Below, piece by piece: positions 15,004 through 23,465 of a stretch of DNA of 37,832 nucleotides. The stretch is from positions 1-37,832 of the forward strand of contig CAAGHI010000053.1 of the NCBI GenBank assembly GCA_900769645.1. The letters run 5' to 3'. The DNA is from Candidatus Gastranaerophilales bacterium (lineage in GTDB: Bacteria > Cyanobacteriota > Vampirovibrionia > Gastranaerophilales > Gastranaerophilaceae). The position numbers were made by a program, and so were the translations under genes. The notes below the pieces were generated by a model. That model saw only the letters and a list, made by a program, of their open reading frames with translations, made no database searches and was not told the origin of the DNA. The first letter of the stretch is position 1. Each line of letters opens with the position of its first letter.

Positions 15004-16179
15004 TTAGTCTTTAAACAGTTGCTTTACAAGAACTGAGCAAACTGCAGGAATTATTGCAACAAATATTAAGACGTTTGTAATTCCGAAGTTTTCTGCTACA
15101 AATCCGAGCATTGACATTACAATTGCGACAATTCCCCATGAAAATCCGTTGATAAATCCTGAAATAATACTTTTGTATTCCGGCAAAGTGTTTTGTGCCA
15201 TAACCATAACAACAGGGGTTGCCATCATTGTGACAAAACCCATTATGACAAAGATTATGAGTGAAATTGTCGGGTGAGCTTTGTATGTACCGACAAATAC
15301 CAACATCAAAGGAAGGGTGAAAATCATTGAAATGTAAAAAACATTTGCAGAGCCGATTTTTTTCTCAATGTTGCTGCTAAGCAAAGAGCCTATTCCGCCT
15401 GCAAAAATGAATAAGAACAAAGCCAGGCCAATGTAAAACGGCTTGTATCCCATGTTTTTCCACAAAAATGGAAGAAGTATGAAACATGCCGACATAATCA
15501 TTGTTTTAAGCATTGCGATCACATTTAGAATATTTAATTTTTGGTTTGTTAAAATTCTATTAAATGCGGTTTTAAAGTCGATTTTTTCTATGATTTCTTC
15601 TGTGTTAGAAAGTTTTGGAACGAAAGAAAACATCAAAATAGCCCAACAACAACCAACAACAGTCATAATTGGCATTTTGGGCATTCCTAAAAACTGTGTA
15701 ATTGCAGAAGATACAATTGGACCACACGAATAACCGAGAGTTCCCATTGCAACGAATACAGCCATTGCCTTACCAGCGTCAGAATATTTTGCAAATCTTG
15801 ATGCAAACCCGAGAGCTTGCGGGTGGAAGAGGCTTGATCCGATACTTCCGATTATTATGCATAAGATGAGCAAAAATATGTTGTGAGCAAGAGCTGACAT
15901 TGGGATAAATATTGAAGATAATATTAAGCCCCAAAATATGAATGAGCGTTTGACGTTATTGTCTGCAAAGTAGCCGAATAGTGGTTGCAATAGTGATGAA
16001 AAAATATGTGAAATTGTTAATATAATTGTCGCAATCGCCATTGTGATCCCGATTTTTGCAGCAATAAACGGCATAATCGGGTTTAAAACACCTGTGTAGA
16101 TATCATTTATAAAGTGACCGCCACCGAGCCACACAAGAGCTTTTTTATAAGATTTTTGGGGTAAGTTTTCTGTATTCAT
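15004..16179 (-). CDS. MFS exporter, fosmidomycin-resistance (Fsr)-like
   Basis: The 391-aa protein has about 12 hydrophobic segments. GHFINDIYTGVLNPIMPFI at the first helix and GSSLFHPQALGFASR between helices 4 and 5 closely parallel Fsr-type transporters, which export drugs by proton antiport. YFADNNVKRS fits the MFS loop 2-3 motif. The actual substrate cannot be inferred. It is the last gene of a probable operon with lgt and a TPR protein (46 bp after lgt). The ribosome-binding site before its ATG is weak. Confidence 0.85.
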   Translation of the reverse strand: MNTENLPQKSYKKALVWLGGGHFINDIYTGVLNPIMPFIAAKIGITMAIATIILTISHIFSSLLQPLFGYFADNNVKRSFIFWGLILSSIFIPMSALAHNIFLLILCIIIGSIGSSLFHPQALGFASRFAKYSDAGKAMAVFVAMGTLGYSCGPIVSSAITQFLGMPKMPIMTVVGCCWAILMFSFVPKLSNTEEIIEKIDFKTAFNRILTNQKLNILNVIAMLKTMIMSACFILLPFLWKNMGYKPFYIGLALFLFIFAGGIGSLLSSNIEKKIGSANVFYISMIFTLPLMLVFVGTYKAHPTISLIIFVIMGFVTMMATPVVMVMAQNTLPEYKSIISGFINGFSWGIVAIVMSMLGFVAENFGITNVLIFVAIIPAVCSVLVKQLFKD

Positions 16180-16225
16180 AATACCATAATTCTAATCCGA
16201 GTCATGGCGAAAAATCAATTAATCA

Positions 16226-17008
16226 TTAATTTTTCTTACGGATTAAAATTACAACAAATACAGAGGCAAAAATAATCATTGCAAGTGACATTATTTGAGC
16301 AATTGGAATTCCGCCGATATTAAGCACGCTGTCAACTCTACAAGATTCGACTAAAATTCTTGCAAAAGAATACAAAATTAAGTAAATACAAGCAATAATC
16401 CCCGGAGTTTTTGAAAGGCGCTTAAATAGCGATAATAAGAGCAAAAATATTAAGATATCTAAAATGCTTTCGTATAAAAAAGTCGGGTGAAAGAATTCAT
16501 AATTTATGAATTCTGTGGGTCTGTGAGTTATGGGGATAAAGAGTTTCCAAGGTAGATTGGTTGGCGAGCCGAAAGCTTCTGAGTTGAAGAAATTCCCCCA
16601 TCTCCCGATGCTTTGCGCTAAAGCTGTTCCGCATAAAAAAGAATCAATGAGCTTTAAAAATGACATTTTGTATTTCTTGGAAAAGCCCCAAAGTGTTAAA
16701 ATGCCTACAATTATCATTCCGTGTATCGACAAACCACCTTGTCTTATATAAAAAATTTCTAGTGGGTGGGTTGTGTAATAAGAAAAATTTACAAGGCAGT
16801 AATAAAGTCTTGCGCCAAGAATTCCTATAATGATAATCCAAGGCGAAAAATCTATTATGTTTTGCGCTTTTGAGGTTTCGTAATATTTTTTGTAAAGCAG
16901 ATACGCGCAATAAATTCCGACAAAAATTGCGCATGCCAAAATTATCCCATAGTAATAAACAGGGTATCCAAATAGGCTGAATGCGACATCTCCCGGTGAT
17001 TGAAACAT
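16226..17008 (-). CDS. lgt: Prolipoprotein diacylglyceryl transferase
   Basis: Lgt transfers diacylglycerol from phosphatidylglycerol to the lipobox Cys of prolipoproteins in the cytoplasmic membrane. The 260-aa protein has about seven helices. It contains the Lgt signatures GGLSIHGMIIVG (with the essential His), AQSIGRWGNFFNSEAFG (the Lgt pattern with Arg and Asn) and HPTFLYES, plus RILVESCRVD near the C-terminus. Its ATG is 2 bp after the stop of the TPR gene, so the two are coupled. The neighbour upstream is itself a candidate lipoprotein. Confidence 0.96.
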   Translation of the reverse strand: MFQSPGDVAFSLFGYPVYYYGIILACAIFVGIYCAYLLYKKYYETSKAQNIIDFSPWIIIIGILGARLYYCLVNFSYYTTHPLEIFYIRQGGLSIHGMIIVGILTLWGFSKKYKMSFLKLIDSFLCGTALAQSIGRWGNFFNSEAFGSPTNLPWKLFIPITHRPTEFINYEFFHPTFLYESILDILIFLLLLSLFKRLSKTPGIIACIYLILYSFARILVESCRVDSVLNIGGIPIAQIMSLAMIIFASVFVVILIRKKN

Positions 17009-17010
17009 GG

Positions 17011-17589
17011 CTATTTCACAACATTCTGTGCCAAAAGCATTTGCAACTCTTTAACTTTTTCTTCTACATAAGTTTGGTCGTCCGGAGAAGAGTTTTTGTC
17101 TAGATACAAGCCGTAATCAGAAATTGCATTGTTTAACAAATTATTAAGCATTTTCTTTGAATTTTCGCTTAAAACAACTTTTTTGTCAGACTCGGTTTCT
17201 GTTTCAGCAACTTTTTCAATTGAATCGTCATCATTAACCTTAACTCTGCCGGCGATAATATCTTTGGCTAAGTTTTCTTCGCACACAGCAAGAGAATAAT
17301 AAGCATCTGCAAAATCAGGATTTAACTTGATTGCGGCACCATAAGTTTTGATTGCATTTGGATAATCTTCTGCTTTTGTATATGCAACAGCCAAGTTGTA
17401 TTGAGTCTCAAACACGCTACCATCTAAGTCTACGCTTGATTTCAAACGTTCAATTGCTGATGCGTAATCTCCATTATCCATAAAAGTTTTTGCTTTATTG
17501 TTAAGTTCCTGTACTGCAAAATTGTTTATACATGCTGTAGAAATTACAGAAATAAACAAGATACTTGCTAGTAAAAAAGCTTTTTTCAT
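17011..17589 (-). CDS. Exported TPR protein, possible lipoprotein
   Basis: The 192-aa product has a signal sequence MKKAFLLASILFISVISTAC. The Cys at residue 20 sits where a lipobox Cys would, but Ser at -3 is not the favoured Leu/Val/Ile, so lipidation is only possible. Residues 22-115 form TPR-like helices (SAIERLKSSVDLDGSVFETQ, YNLAVAYTKAEDYPNAIKTY, AYYSLAVCEENLAKD). The remainder is charged and helical. It is co-transcribed with lgt. GAGGTT precedes the ATG and a near-consensus promoter lies about 40 bp upstream. Confidence 0.8.
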   Translation of the reverse strand: MKKAFLLASILFISVISTACINNFAVQELNNKAKTFMDNGDYASAIERLKSSVDLDGSVFETQYNLAVAYTKAEDYPNAIKTYGAAIKLNPDFADAYYSLAVCEENLAKDIIAGRVKVNDDDSIEKVAETETESDKKVVLSENSKKMLNNLLNNAISDYGLYLDKNSSPDDQTYVEEKVKELQMLLAQNVVK

Positions 17590-17625
17590 GATATAATCAA
17601 CCTCATAAAATTATTTATAACATTT

Positions 17626-17654
17626 ATTATAAAATAAGCTTGTAAATTTGGCAA
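17626..17654 (-). promoter_or_regulatory. Promoter of the TPR-lgt-MFS operon
   Basis: On the minus strand, TTGCCA (17649-17654) and TATAAT (17626-17631) are 17 bases apart. Confidence 0.75.
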
Positions 17655-17668
17655 ATTTTATACATAAT
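17640..17668 (+). promoter_or_regulatory. Promoter of the 17698-23392 operon
   Basis: TTGTAA (17640-17645), 17 bases, CATAAT (17663-17668). It overlaps the divergent promoter of the lgt operon, so the two are likely in competition. Confidence 0.55.
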
Positions 17669-17697
17669 AGTTACAAATAAAGAGATGTGAGGTTAAT

Positions 17698-17967
17698 ATG
17701 TCAGACGAAAAGGTTATTAAATTAGGAGAAAAACGTAACGCAGAACATAAAAAAGAGCATGAAGAGCATCATCACCATGATGATTTGGTTTATTGCAGTT
17801 TCTGCGGACGCCCGAATACTCAAGTTTTGAAGATGGTTCAAGGCCCTGGGGTAAATATTTGTTCTGAATGTGCTATGATTGCGGTTCAGTATCTTATTTT
17901 GAATGACAGAATGCCGTCTGCCGAAGCTCAAGCTATTTTAGATGCATTTTGGGGGAAAGCTCGTTAA
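17698..17967 (+). CDS. Stand-alone ClpX-type zinc-finger protein
   Basis: The 89-aa product has a charged, His-rich N-terminus (residues 17-27, HKKEHEEHHHH) and then a C4 zinc finger: C33, C36, C55, C58 in YCSFCGRPNTQVLKMVQGPG and NICSECA. This is the zinc-binding domain normally found at the N-terminus of ClpX, where it dimerises and binds substrates and adaptors. Here it ends about 30 residues later with no AAA+ ATPase. It heads a seven-gene operon that also encodes an ATPase-less Clp_N protein. It may be an adaptor or decoy for ClpX; that is inference. The stop overlaps the next start (TAATG). Confidence 0.85.
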   Translation: MSDEKVIKLGEKRNAEHKKEHEEHHHHDDLVYCSFCGRPNTQVLKMVQGPGVNICSECAMIAVQYLILNDRMPSAEAQAILDAFWGKAR

Positions 17968-19481
17968 TGATTGACAGAATTGAGCTAAATCCGTTTGAGA
18001 TTAAGGCTGAGATTGTAAATCTTTTTGAAGAGTTGAAAGGTGTTAAGGATTTTGAAAATTACGAAGTCCATTATCGAATTTTGGATTCTCAAAGTGACAA
18101 AAAGATTATATGTAAGCTTCTCTTTAAAGAAATTAATAATTCTGATAGCGATAAAAATTTGTTGAAATTTTTGCTTTTGAGGTATTGCCCCGCAAAAGAG
18201 CTTTCTGAAAAGCTTTGGAGTATTATAAAAAACTCAATGACTTCAAATCAGGCAAAAATCTTTGCGTTGGATTTGTTGCGAGATATTGATTCCAATTGGT
18301 CTTATGAGGAATGTGAACAGTATTTGGATAATCCAGATGAGCTTGTAGATGCGGATACAAAGCGAATTTTGGATAACGCAATTGCAGATCCTGAGGTGCA
18401 GATTGATTTTTTAGACTTTCTTGCCTCTCTCTCCGATAGCGACAAAATTACATTATTGAAATCGCTCGGCAGTGATTATTCAAAAGACGAATTAGCCAAT
18501 ATGCTTGTGCCTGTTTTTATGTCAATGTCCGATACGGAAGTTGGTAAAGTCGCTTTGGATATTTTAGGAAACTCAAAGTCGCAGCTTGCATACCATGCAT
18601 TAAACTCTGCATTAGATTTTGTTGATGAAAAACTTGTTCCTGCAGTAAAAAGGAATTTGTCTATTCTTAAAATAGCCGGAATTCGTGAAGATAATTCGTT
18701 AGAGTTTTATAAAAAACTTTTGAAAAATTCTAAACCGTATAAATTTTGCATAACTTATCCTGACGGGCATGGTAATCAGGCAATAATTGTTTCCCGCACA
18801 ACAACCGGCGGAAATATGCAGTTTGTTGCTATTGTAATTGATGATTATCAAGGAATTAAGGACTGTTTTGGGTTCAATAATATTACAAGGTTTGAATGTA
18901 ACACGATTATTGAGCGATTTTATCGTGGACAGAGAGCTTTGGATATTGAGCCTGCAATTTTGAAGTCGATTTTGATTAATGCTGAAAAACTATCAAAGCA
19001 CAAAATGCCTTATGAATATGTTTGTTGGCGAAATCTTCTTGCTGATATTGAGCCAAAGCCGTTGAAATTGAATTATAAAATTTCTCAACTTTCTCAAAAA
19101 CAATTTGATGAAATTTTGGTGTATGATTTCACGGATTATTGGTTCTTGAATAGTACTTATAGCGATGAATTTGAGGCTTTTTTAAGAGAAATAGAAAATG
19201 TTCCTTGCGAAAAGTATGATGAATTTATAGATGAAAATGTTGAAAAAGTTTTTTATCCGGAAGAAAATATCGTTTGGACAAATCGAATATTGAATTGTGC
19301 GCTTTTGAAGCATCTTGCAGGTGAAGAAAAAGCTGCACAGAATTTATATTCTTTGTATAATGATAAAAAATTGATACGTGAACTTTATAAAAATATTTTG
19401 CGCAAAAGTGTCTATGAATACTATTTTACAAAAAATGATAAAGTTCGTGTAGAAATAATAGAAAGTATGTGGGTTAAATAG
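17967..19481 (+). CDS. Large helical protein of unknown function
   Basis: I start at ATG 17967, which overlaps the previous stop. The 504-aa product begins MIDRIELNPFEIKAEIVNLF. It has no signal peptide or membrane segment. Residues up to about 230 look like HEAT-type helical repeats (KNLLKFLLLRYCPAKELSEK, QIDFLDFLASLSDSDKITLL, GKVALDILGNSKSQLAYHAL). Around 250-330 is a mixed alpha/beta segment (KFCITYPDGHGNQAIIVSRT) and the rest is helical again. I do not recognise the family. Position between the zinc finger gene and ruvX, with the next ATG directly after its stop, implies co-expression. Confidence 0.65.
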   Translation: MIDRIELNPFEIKAEIVNLFEELKGVKDFENYEVHYRILDSQSDKKIICKLLFKEINNSDSDKNLLKFLLLRYCPAKELSEKLWSIIKNSMTSNQAKIFALDLLRDIDSNWSYEECEQYLDNPDELVDADTKRILDNAIADPEVQIDFLDFLASLSDSDKITLLKSLGSDYSKDELANMLVPVFMSMSDTEVGKVALDILGNSKSQLAYHALNSALDFVDEKLVPAVKRNLSILKIAGIREDNSLEFYKKLLKNSKPYKFCITYPDGHGNQAIIVSRTTTGGNMQFVAIVIDDYQGIKDCFGFNNITRFECNTIIERFYRGQRALDIEPAILKSILINAEKLSKHKMPYEYVCWRNLLADIEPKPLKLNYKISQLSQKQFDEILVYDFTDYWFLNSTYSDEFEAFLREIENVPCEKYDEFIDENVEKVFYPEENIVWTNRILNCALLKHLAGEEKAAQNLYSLYNDKKLIRELYKNILRKSVYEYYFTKNDKVRVEIIESMWVK

Positions 19482-19883
19482 ATGTACAAAGTTATGGCAC
19501 TGGATATCGGAACAAAGCGGATTGGGGTTGCGTTGAGCGATTATCTTTTGATGCTTGCAAACGGTCATTCTTGTGTGCCAAGAGAGCCTGAAAACGAGGC
19601 TTTGCAAGAAATTTTGAAAATTGCAAAAGAAAATAATGTCAAAAAAATTGTTGTCGGTGTGCCTTTGAATATGGACGGGACAGAAGGTGGACAGGCAGAG
19701 GATTGCAGAACTTTTGCATCAAAAATTTCAGGTTATGAGATAATTTTCGAGGACGAAAGACTCACTTCTGACACTGCAGAGGAAAATCTGCGTGCAAAGA
19801 AAATCGATTTCAGAAAAAACAAGGGACTGGTTGATATTGAAAGTGCTTGTATTATACTGGAACAGTACCTATCAAGAGGTTAA
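19482..19883 (+). CDS. ruvX: Putative pre-16S rRNA nuclease / Holliday junction resolvase-like (YqgF)
   Basis: The 133-aa protein has the RNase H-like YqgF fold: MALDIGTKRIGVALSD with D8, IVVGVPLNMDGTEGGQA, EIIFEDERLTS and the C-terminal DIESACIILEQYL with its acidic residue. YqgF is needed for 5' maturation of 16S rRNA in E. coli; the resolvase role is less secure. The start immediately follows the preceding stop. The ruvX-DUF1292 gene order seen here is conserved in Bacillus (yrrK-yrzB). Confidence 0.93.
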   Translation: MYKVMALDIGTKRIGVALSDYLLMLANGHSCVPREPENEALQEILKIAKENNVKKIVVGVPLNMDGTEGGQAEDCRTFASKISGYEIIFEDERLTSDTAEENLRAKKIDFRKNKGLVDIESACIILEQYLSRG

Positions 19884-19937
19884 AAATCTCAAATATTGGT
19901 GAATAAATTACAAAAATAAAAGAAAGGAAAATATACT

Positions 19938-20204
19938 ATGGCAGATGAAGATCAAATCATTGAAACCGTTGACGAGAACGGTAACGTAATCAAATTTGAA
20001 TTGTTTGATATTGTAGAAGTTGATGAACAAGAATATGCTCTTCTTTTACCTGTAGAAGAGGAAGAAGGCGATGAAGTTGTTCTTATGAGATTGACAAAAG
20101 ATGGTGACGAATACTTGTTCGAAACTATTGATGACGATGAAGAATTTGACAAAGTCGCAACTTATGTTGAAAACATGCAAGATGAAGACGAAGACGAGGA
20201 ATAA
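19938..20204 (+). CDS. DUF1292 (YrzB-like) acidic protein
   Basis: The 88-aa product is highly acidic (ends NMQDEDEDEE). It contains the DUF1292 pattern EFELFDIVEVDEQEYALLLP-like, with VVLMRLTKDGDEYLFETIDD. The family is widespread in Firmicutes and Cyanobacteria-related lineages next to ruvX, with no known function. AAAGGAAA precedes the ATG. Its end overlaps the ribosome-binding site of the Clp_N gene. Confidence 0.88.
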   Translation: MADEDQIIETVDENGNVIKFELFDIVEVDEQEYALLLPVEEEEGDEVVLMRLTKDGDEYLFETIDDDEEFDKVATYVENMQDEDEDEE

Positions 20205-20206
20205 TT

Positions 20207-21571
20207 TTGTTTGAAAAGTTTACGGAAAAAGCAATTAATGTAGTTAGTACATCACAAAGACTTGCGCAAGCTGACGGAATTTCAAAAGTAACTCCGGAAG
20301 ATTTGTTGTTGGCATTGTTTGATGAGGCTAAAGGTATTTCTTTAAAGATTTTTAAATCTTATGATATTACTCATGAAAATTTGATGGAAGAAATCCATAA
20401 ATATAGAAAAGACAAGCATATTGATTCTATAAAAGTGCTTCCATTGCCGTTTGACGAGGAATACAAGGAAATATTGAAGCGAACTCTTGATTTGGCAAGC
20501 AAATCAGGTAATCAAACAGTTTTGTATGAACACTTGTTTTTAGCCGTAATTTCGAATAAAAATTCTGTAAATACAAGAATTTTAGAGGATTTAGGCTTTG
20601 ATATTTATAAGTCTAAATCCCTTCTTGAAAAACTTGTTCAAAAGAAAATTAAAAAACTTTATCACCCTGAAGAGGACGAACACCGTGTGATTACAGATGA
20701 TAAAGCTAAGAAAACAGACGATATTTTTGACAATGAAGCAGCTTCAAATGTATTTGAGCGTGCTGCCGCAAAGCTTTCAACCTCTAATTATGAAATCATG
20801 GGAACTGAACAGATTTTGTCTTCTATTTTGGAAGATAAAGAGTCTGAATTGTCTAAAATCTTTGCACAGTATGGGATTACGAGTGAAAAGTTTGAAGATA
20901 AATTGGCTAATGTTCAATCAAGACAGTCTGAATATGAAGGACGACAAGTTATTTTTACCCCGAATGCTTTCAAGGCAATGAATATGGCCGCAGAAACCGC
21001 TCGTGAGCTTGGCTCATCAGTTGTTTTGCCGGAACACATTGTTCTTGGTATGTTGAAAACAAAACATGGGATTGCTTATGATATTTTGAAGGAATTCAAT
21101 ATTTCAGCAGATGATTTGGCACATAGTATTATTAAGCCGATTGAAAAACAGATGCCTGAAACACTTACTATTCTAAGACTTGCAAAGGAAGAGGCACGTC
21201 GTTTAGGACGTAATATCGTTGGGACTGAAATGTTTCTTCTTGGAATTATTGGAGAAGGAACTGGAATTGGCGGTCAGGTGCTTGCAGAACTTGAAATTAC
21301 AATGCGTGACGCTAGAGCGGTTGTTGAGGGGCTAATAGGTTTTGGAAACGAGTATTATGATCGTGAAATAGTGTTTACTGAGCGTGCTAAAAGGGTCTTG
21401 GAAAAAGCTTGGGAACTTGCTAAAAAAGATCATAAGGAAAAGATTGAATCTGCGCACATGCTTTTGGCTTTGACGACAGAGCCGACATCACTTGCAATGA
21501 AGGCTCTTGAACAATTGGGCGTTGATGCGGTTGAGATTAAAGAAGGAGTTAAAAAATTCCAAGGGGCATAG
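20207..21571 (+). CDS. ATPase-less protein of six Clp_N half-repeats
   Basis: The 454-aa product starts at TTG 20207, 6 bases after GAGGA. It begins MFEKFTEKAINVVSTSQRLA like ClpC, and consists of six related units at about residues 1-65, 80-143, 178-235, 249-311, 316-377 and 388-449. Each has the pattern 'FTexAxxvL..A...A......v..eHLLLgll'. The best units are FTPNAFKAMNMAAETARELG and IESAHMLLALTTEPTSLAMK. That equals three full Clp_N domains. No Walker A or B motif exists, so it is not a ClpC ATPase. Plant ClpT proteins are similar single Clp_N proteins. An adaptor or substrate-recognition role toward a Clp protease is plausible but inferred. Confidence 0.85.
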   Translation: MFEKFTEKAINVVSTSQRLAQADGISKVTPEDLLLALFDEAKGISLKIFKSYDITHENLMEEIHKYRKDKHIDSIKVLPLPFDEEYKEILKRTLDLASKSGNQTVLYEHLFLAVISNKNSVNTRILEDLGFDIYKSKSLLEKLVQKKIKKLYHPEEDEHRVITDDKAKKTDDIFDNEAASNVFERAAAKLSTSNYEIMGTEQILSSILEDKESELSKIFAQYGITSEKFEDKLANVQSRQSEYEGRQVIFTPNAFKAMNMAAETARELGSSVVLPEHIVLGMLKTKHGIAYDILKEFNISADDLAHSIIKPIEKQMPETLTILRLAKEEARRLGRNIVGTEMFLLGIIGEGTGIGGQVLAELEITMRDARAVVEGLIGFGNEYYDREIVFTERAKRVLEKAWELAKKDHKEKIESAHMLLALTTEPTSLAMKALEQLGVDAVEIKEGVKKFQGA

Positions 21572-22837
21572 TTGATTAAGGAAAGAATTCAAAATTTTAT
21601 TAAAAAATATGATTTATCAGGCACATTTATCGTGGCTTTTTCGGGCGGATATGATTCAATGTGCCTTTTAGATATTTTGAGCAAAATTTCTGATAATATC
21701 GTTGCTGTGCACTTAAACCACAATTGGCGTGGAGAGGAAAGTCTTAAAGAAGCTGAAAATTGTGAAAGTTTTGCAAAAAAAATTGGAGTAAATTTCTATA
21801 CTGAAACATTGTCTGATAGCGTTGAAAAGACTGAAACAGCGGCAAGAACTGCACGCTATGAATTTTTTAAAAGATGTGCCGAAAAATTTGGCTCAAATGT
21901 AATTTTTACAGCACATAATTTTGATGACAATGCGGAAACGGTTTTATATCGAATAGTGAAAGGCACTGGAATTGCTGGACTAGAAGGGATTGCAGAAAAG
22001 CGTGAAATTTTTTATCGTCCTCTTTTGACAACTTCTCGGGCTGAAATTGAAACTTATATTACGCAAAATGGCTTGAAGCCGAATGTTGACAGTTCAAATT
22101 CTAATCCTAAATATAAACGAAATTTTATTCGACACAAAGTTTTACCACTTTTGAAAGAGATTAATCCTTGTGTTTTGTCAGCACTGAATTCGCTCTCTGC
22201 ACTTGCAAAAGAAGAAAATGAGCTGGTGGATAAGTATTTACCATCAAATTTTTGCGACGCGTCTGATGTTGAACAAAAGTTTTTGATTTACAAGCTTTTG
22301 ACTGAAAATAAAATTGATTATGACCGAGAAAAAATTGAAAATATCCAAAATTTTGTACAACAAAATTTGTCCTCAAAATCCGGTAAGACGCTTTCTTTGA
22401 CTACCGATTTGTGGCTTTTTGTGAGTGAAAAAGAGGTTAAAGTTATTTCTCGTGAGGATAAAAATTTAGCTGAAATTAAAATTCTGGAATGTGGCGAATA
22501 CAAATTTGAAAATTGTACTTTTTCAATTGAAAAATTTTCTGGAAATATCGCAAAATATCCTCAAGATACTGAGTTTGAAGCTTATATTCAAGCTGATAAA
22601 ATCGATTTTGTTTTACGTCATAGAAAAGACGGTGATAGAATTCAACCGCTCGGCTCAAAGGGTTCTCAAAAATTGAAAAAATATTTGAATGAAAAGAAAA
22701 TTCCGCAACACGAAAAAGACAAACTTTTGCTTTTATGCAGTGATAATGAGGTTTTGTGGGTGGCAGGAATTGGTTTGAGCGACAAAATAAAGGTCGTTAA
22801 CAAGCCGACACATGTTATTAAATTGAAAGAAGGTTAG
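21572..22837 (+). CDS. tilS: tRNA(Ile)-lysidine synthetase
   Basis: TilS attaches lysine to C34 of the tRNA-Ile CAU anticodon, changing its specificity from Met to Ile; it is essential. The 421-aa product has the PP-loop SGGYDS (S24-S29), HLNHNWRGEES, TAHNFDDNAETVLYRIVKGT and the C-terminal domain (GDRIQPLGSKGSQKLKKYL). TTG 21572 is the start, after AAGGGG and directly following the previous stop. tilS-hpt is a classic pairing (with ftsH in Bacillus, absent here). Confidence 0.95.
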   Translation: MIKERIQNFIKKYDLSGTFIVAFSGGYDSMCLLDILSKISDNIVAVHLNHNWRGEESLKEAENCESFAKKIGVNFYTETLSDSVEKTETAARTARYEFFKRCAEKFGSNVIFTAHNFDDNAETVLYRIVKGTGIAGLEGIAEKREIFYRPLLTTSRAEIETYITQNGLKPNVDSSNSNPKYKRNFIRHKVLPLLKEINPCVLSALNSLSALAKEENELVDKYLPSNFCDASDVEQKFLIYKLLTENKIDYDREKIENIQNFVQQNLSSKSGKTLSLTTDLWLFVSEKEVKVISREDKNLAEIKILECGEYKFENCTFSIEKFSGNIAKYPQDTEFEAYIQADKIDFVLRHRKDGDRIQPLGSKGSQKLKKYLNEKKIPQHEKDKLLLLCSDNEVLWVAGIGLSDKIKVVNKPTHVIKLKEG

Positions 22838-22840
22838 GTT

Positions 22841-23392
22841 ATGAATAATACTATTGATATTTCAAAGTTGAAAGTGCTTTTTACGGAAGATGAAATTCAG
22901 TCAAGAATTAAGGAAATGGCTGATGAGATGAACAAGTTTTATGGCGGTGAAGAGGTTATTGCTATCTGTGTTTTGAATGGAGCTGTTATGTTTGCTGTTG
23001 ATTTGTTAAAACATCTGGATATGCCTTTAAAAATGGAATTTATCAGACTTTCAAGCTACAACGGCGGTACGACAACGACCGGTAAGGTTAATGCAGTTGA
23101 TATTTCGCTTCCTGATTTGAACGGCAAAAATGTTTTGATTATTGAAGATATTGTTGATACCGGTTTAACGGCAAAATTCTTACTCGACTTTTTGAACTGT
23201 AATTTCCACACAAAATCGACAAAATTTTGCTCACTTTTGGATAAGAAAATTACACGTGTTGCAGATGTTGATGCTGATTACTACGGGTTTGAGGTTGATG
23301 ACAAGTTCTTAATCGGCTACGGGCTTGATTATGATGGATATTATAGAAATTTGCGATATATCGGTTATATGGAAAAAGAAGATTTGAATTAA
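22841..23392 (+). CDS. hpt: Hypoxanthine phosphoribosyltransferase
   Basis: It converts hypoxanthine or guanine plus PRPP to IMP or GMP in purine salvage. The 183-aa length is typical. VLIIEDIVDTGLT (98-110) is the PRPP-binding loop, GAVMFAVDLLKH follows the N-terminal beta strand, and FEVDDKFLIGYGLDYDGYYR is the conserved C-terminal segment. Three bases separate it from tilS. It ends the seven-gene operon and a strong terminator follows. Confidence 0.95.
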   Translation: MNNTIDISKLKVLFTEDEIQSRIKEMADEMNKFYGGEEVIAICVLNGAVMFAVDLLKHLDMPLKMEFIRLSSYNGGTTTTGKVNAVDISLPDLNGKNVLIIEDIVDTGLTAKFLLDFLNCNFHTKSTKFCSLLDKKITRVADVDADYYGFEVDDKFLIGYGLDYDGYYRNLRYIGYMEKEDLN

Positions 23393-23416
23393 TCTCCAAT
23401 CAAAAAATATGCATAA

Positions 23417-23449
23417 AAAATCGCCACAATCCAGTGTTGTGGCGATTTT
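23417..23449. terminator. Bidirectional terminator after hpt
   Basis: AAAATCGCCACAA (23417-23429) pairs perfectly with TTGTGGCGATTTT (23437-23449) around a 7-base loop. It serves hpt and the convergent phosphohexomutase gene. Its stem sequence is shared with the terminator after groEL. Confidence 0.9.
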
Positions 23450-23465
23450 CTAATTTATGAATTTC

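Noticed and set aside
20697..20981. Plus-strand open frame inside the Clp_N gene
   Set aside because: Shadow of the repeat-rich real frame; composition is not protein-like.
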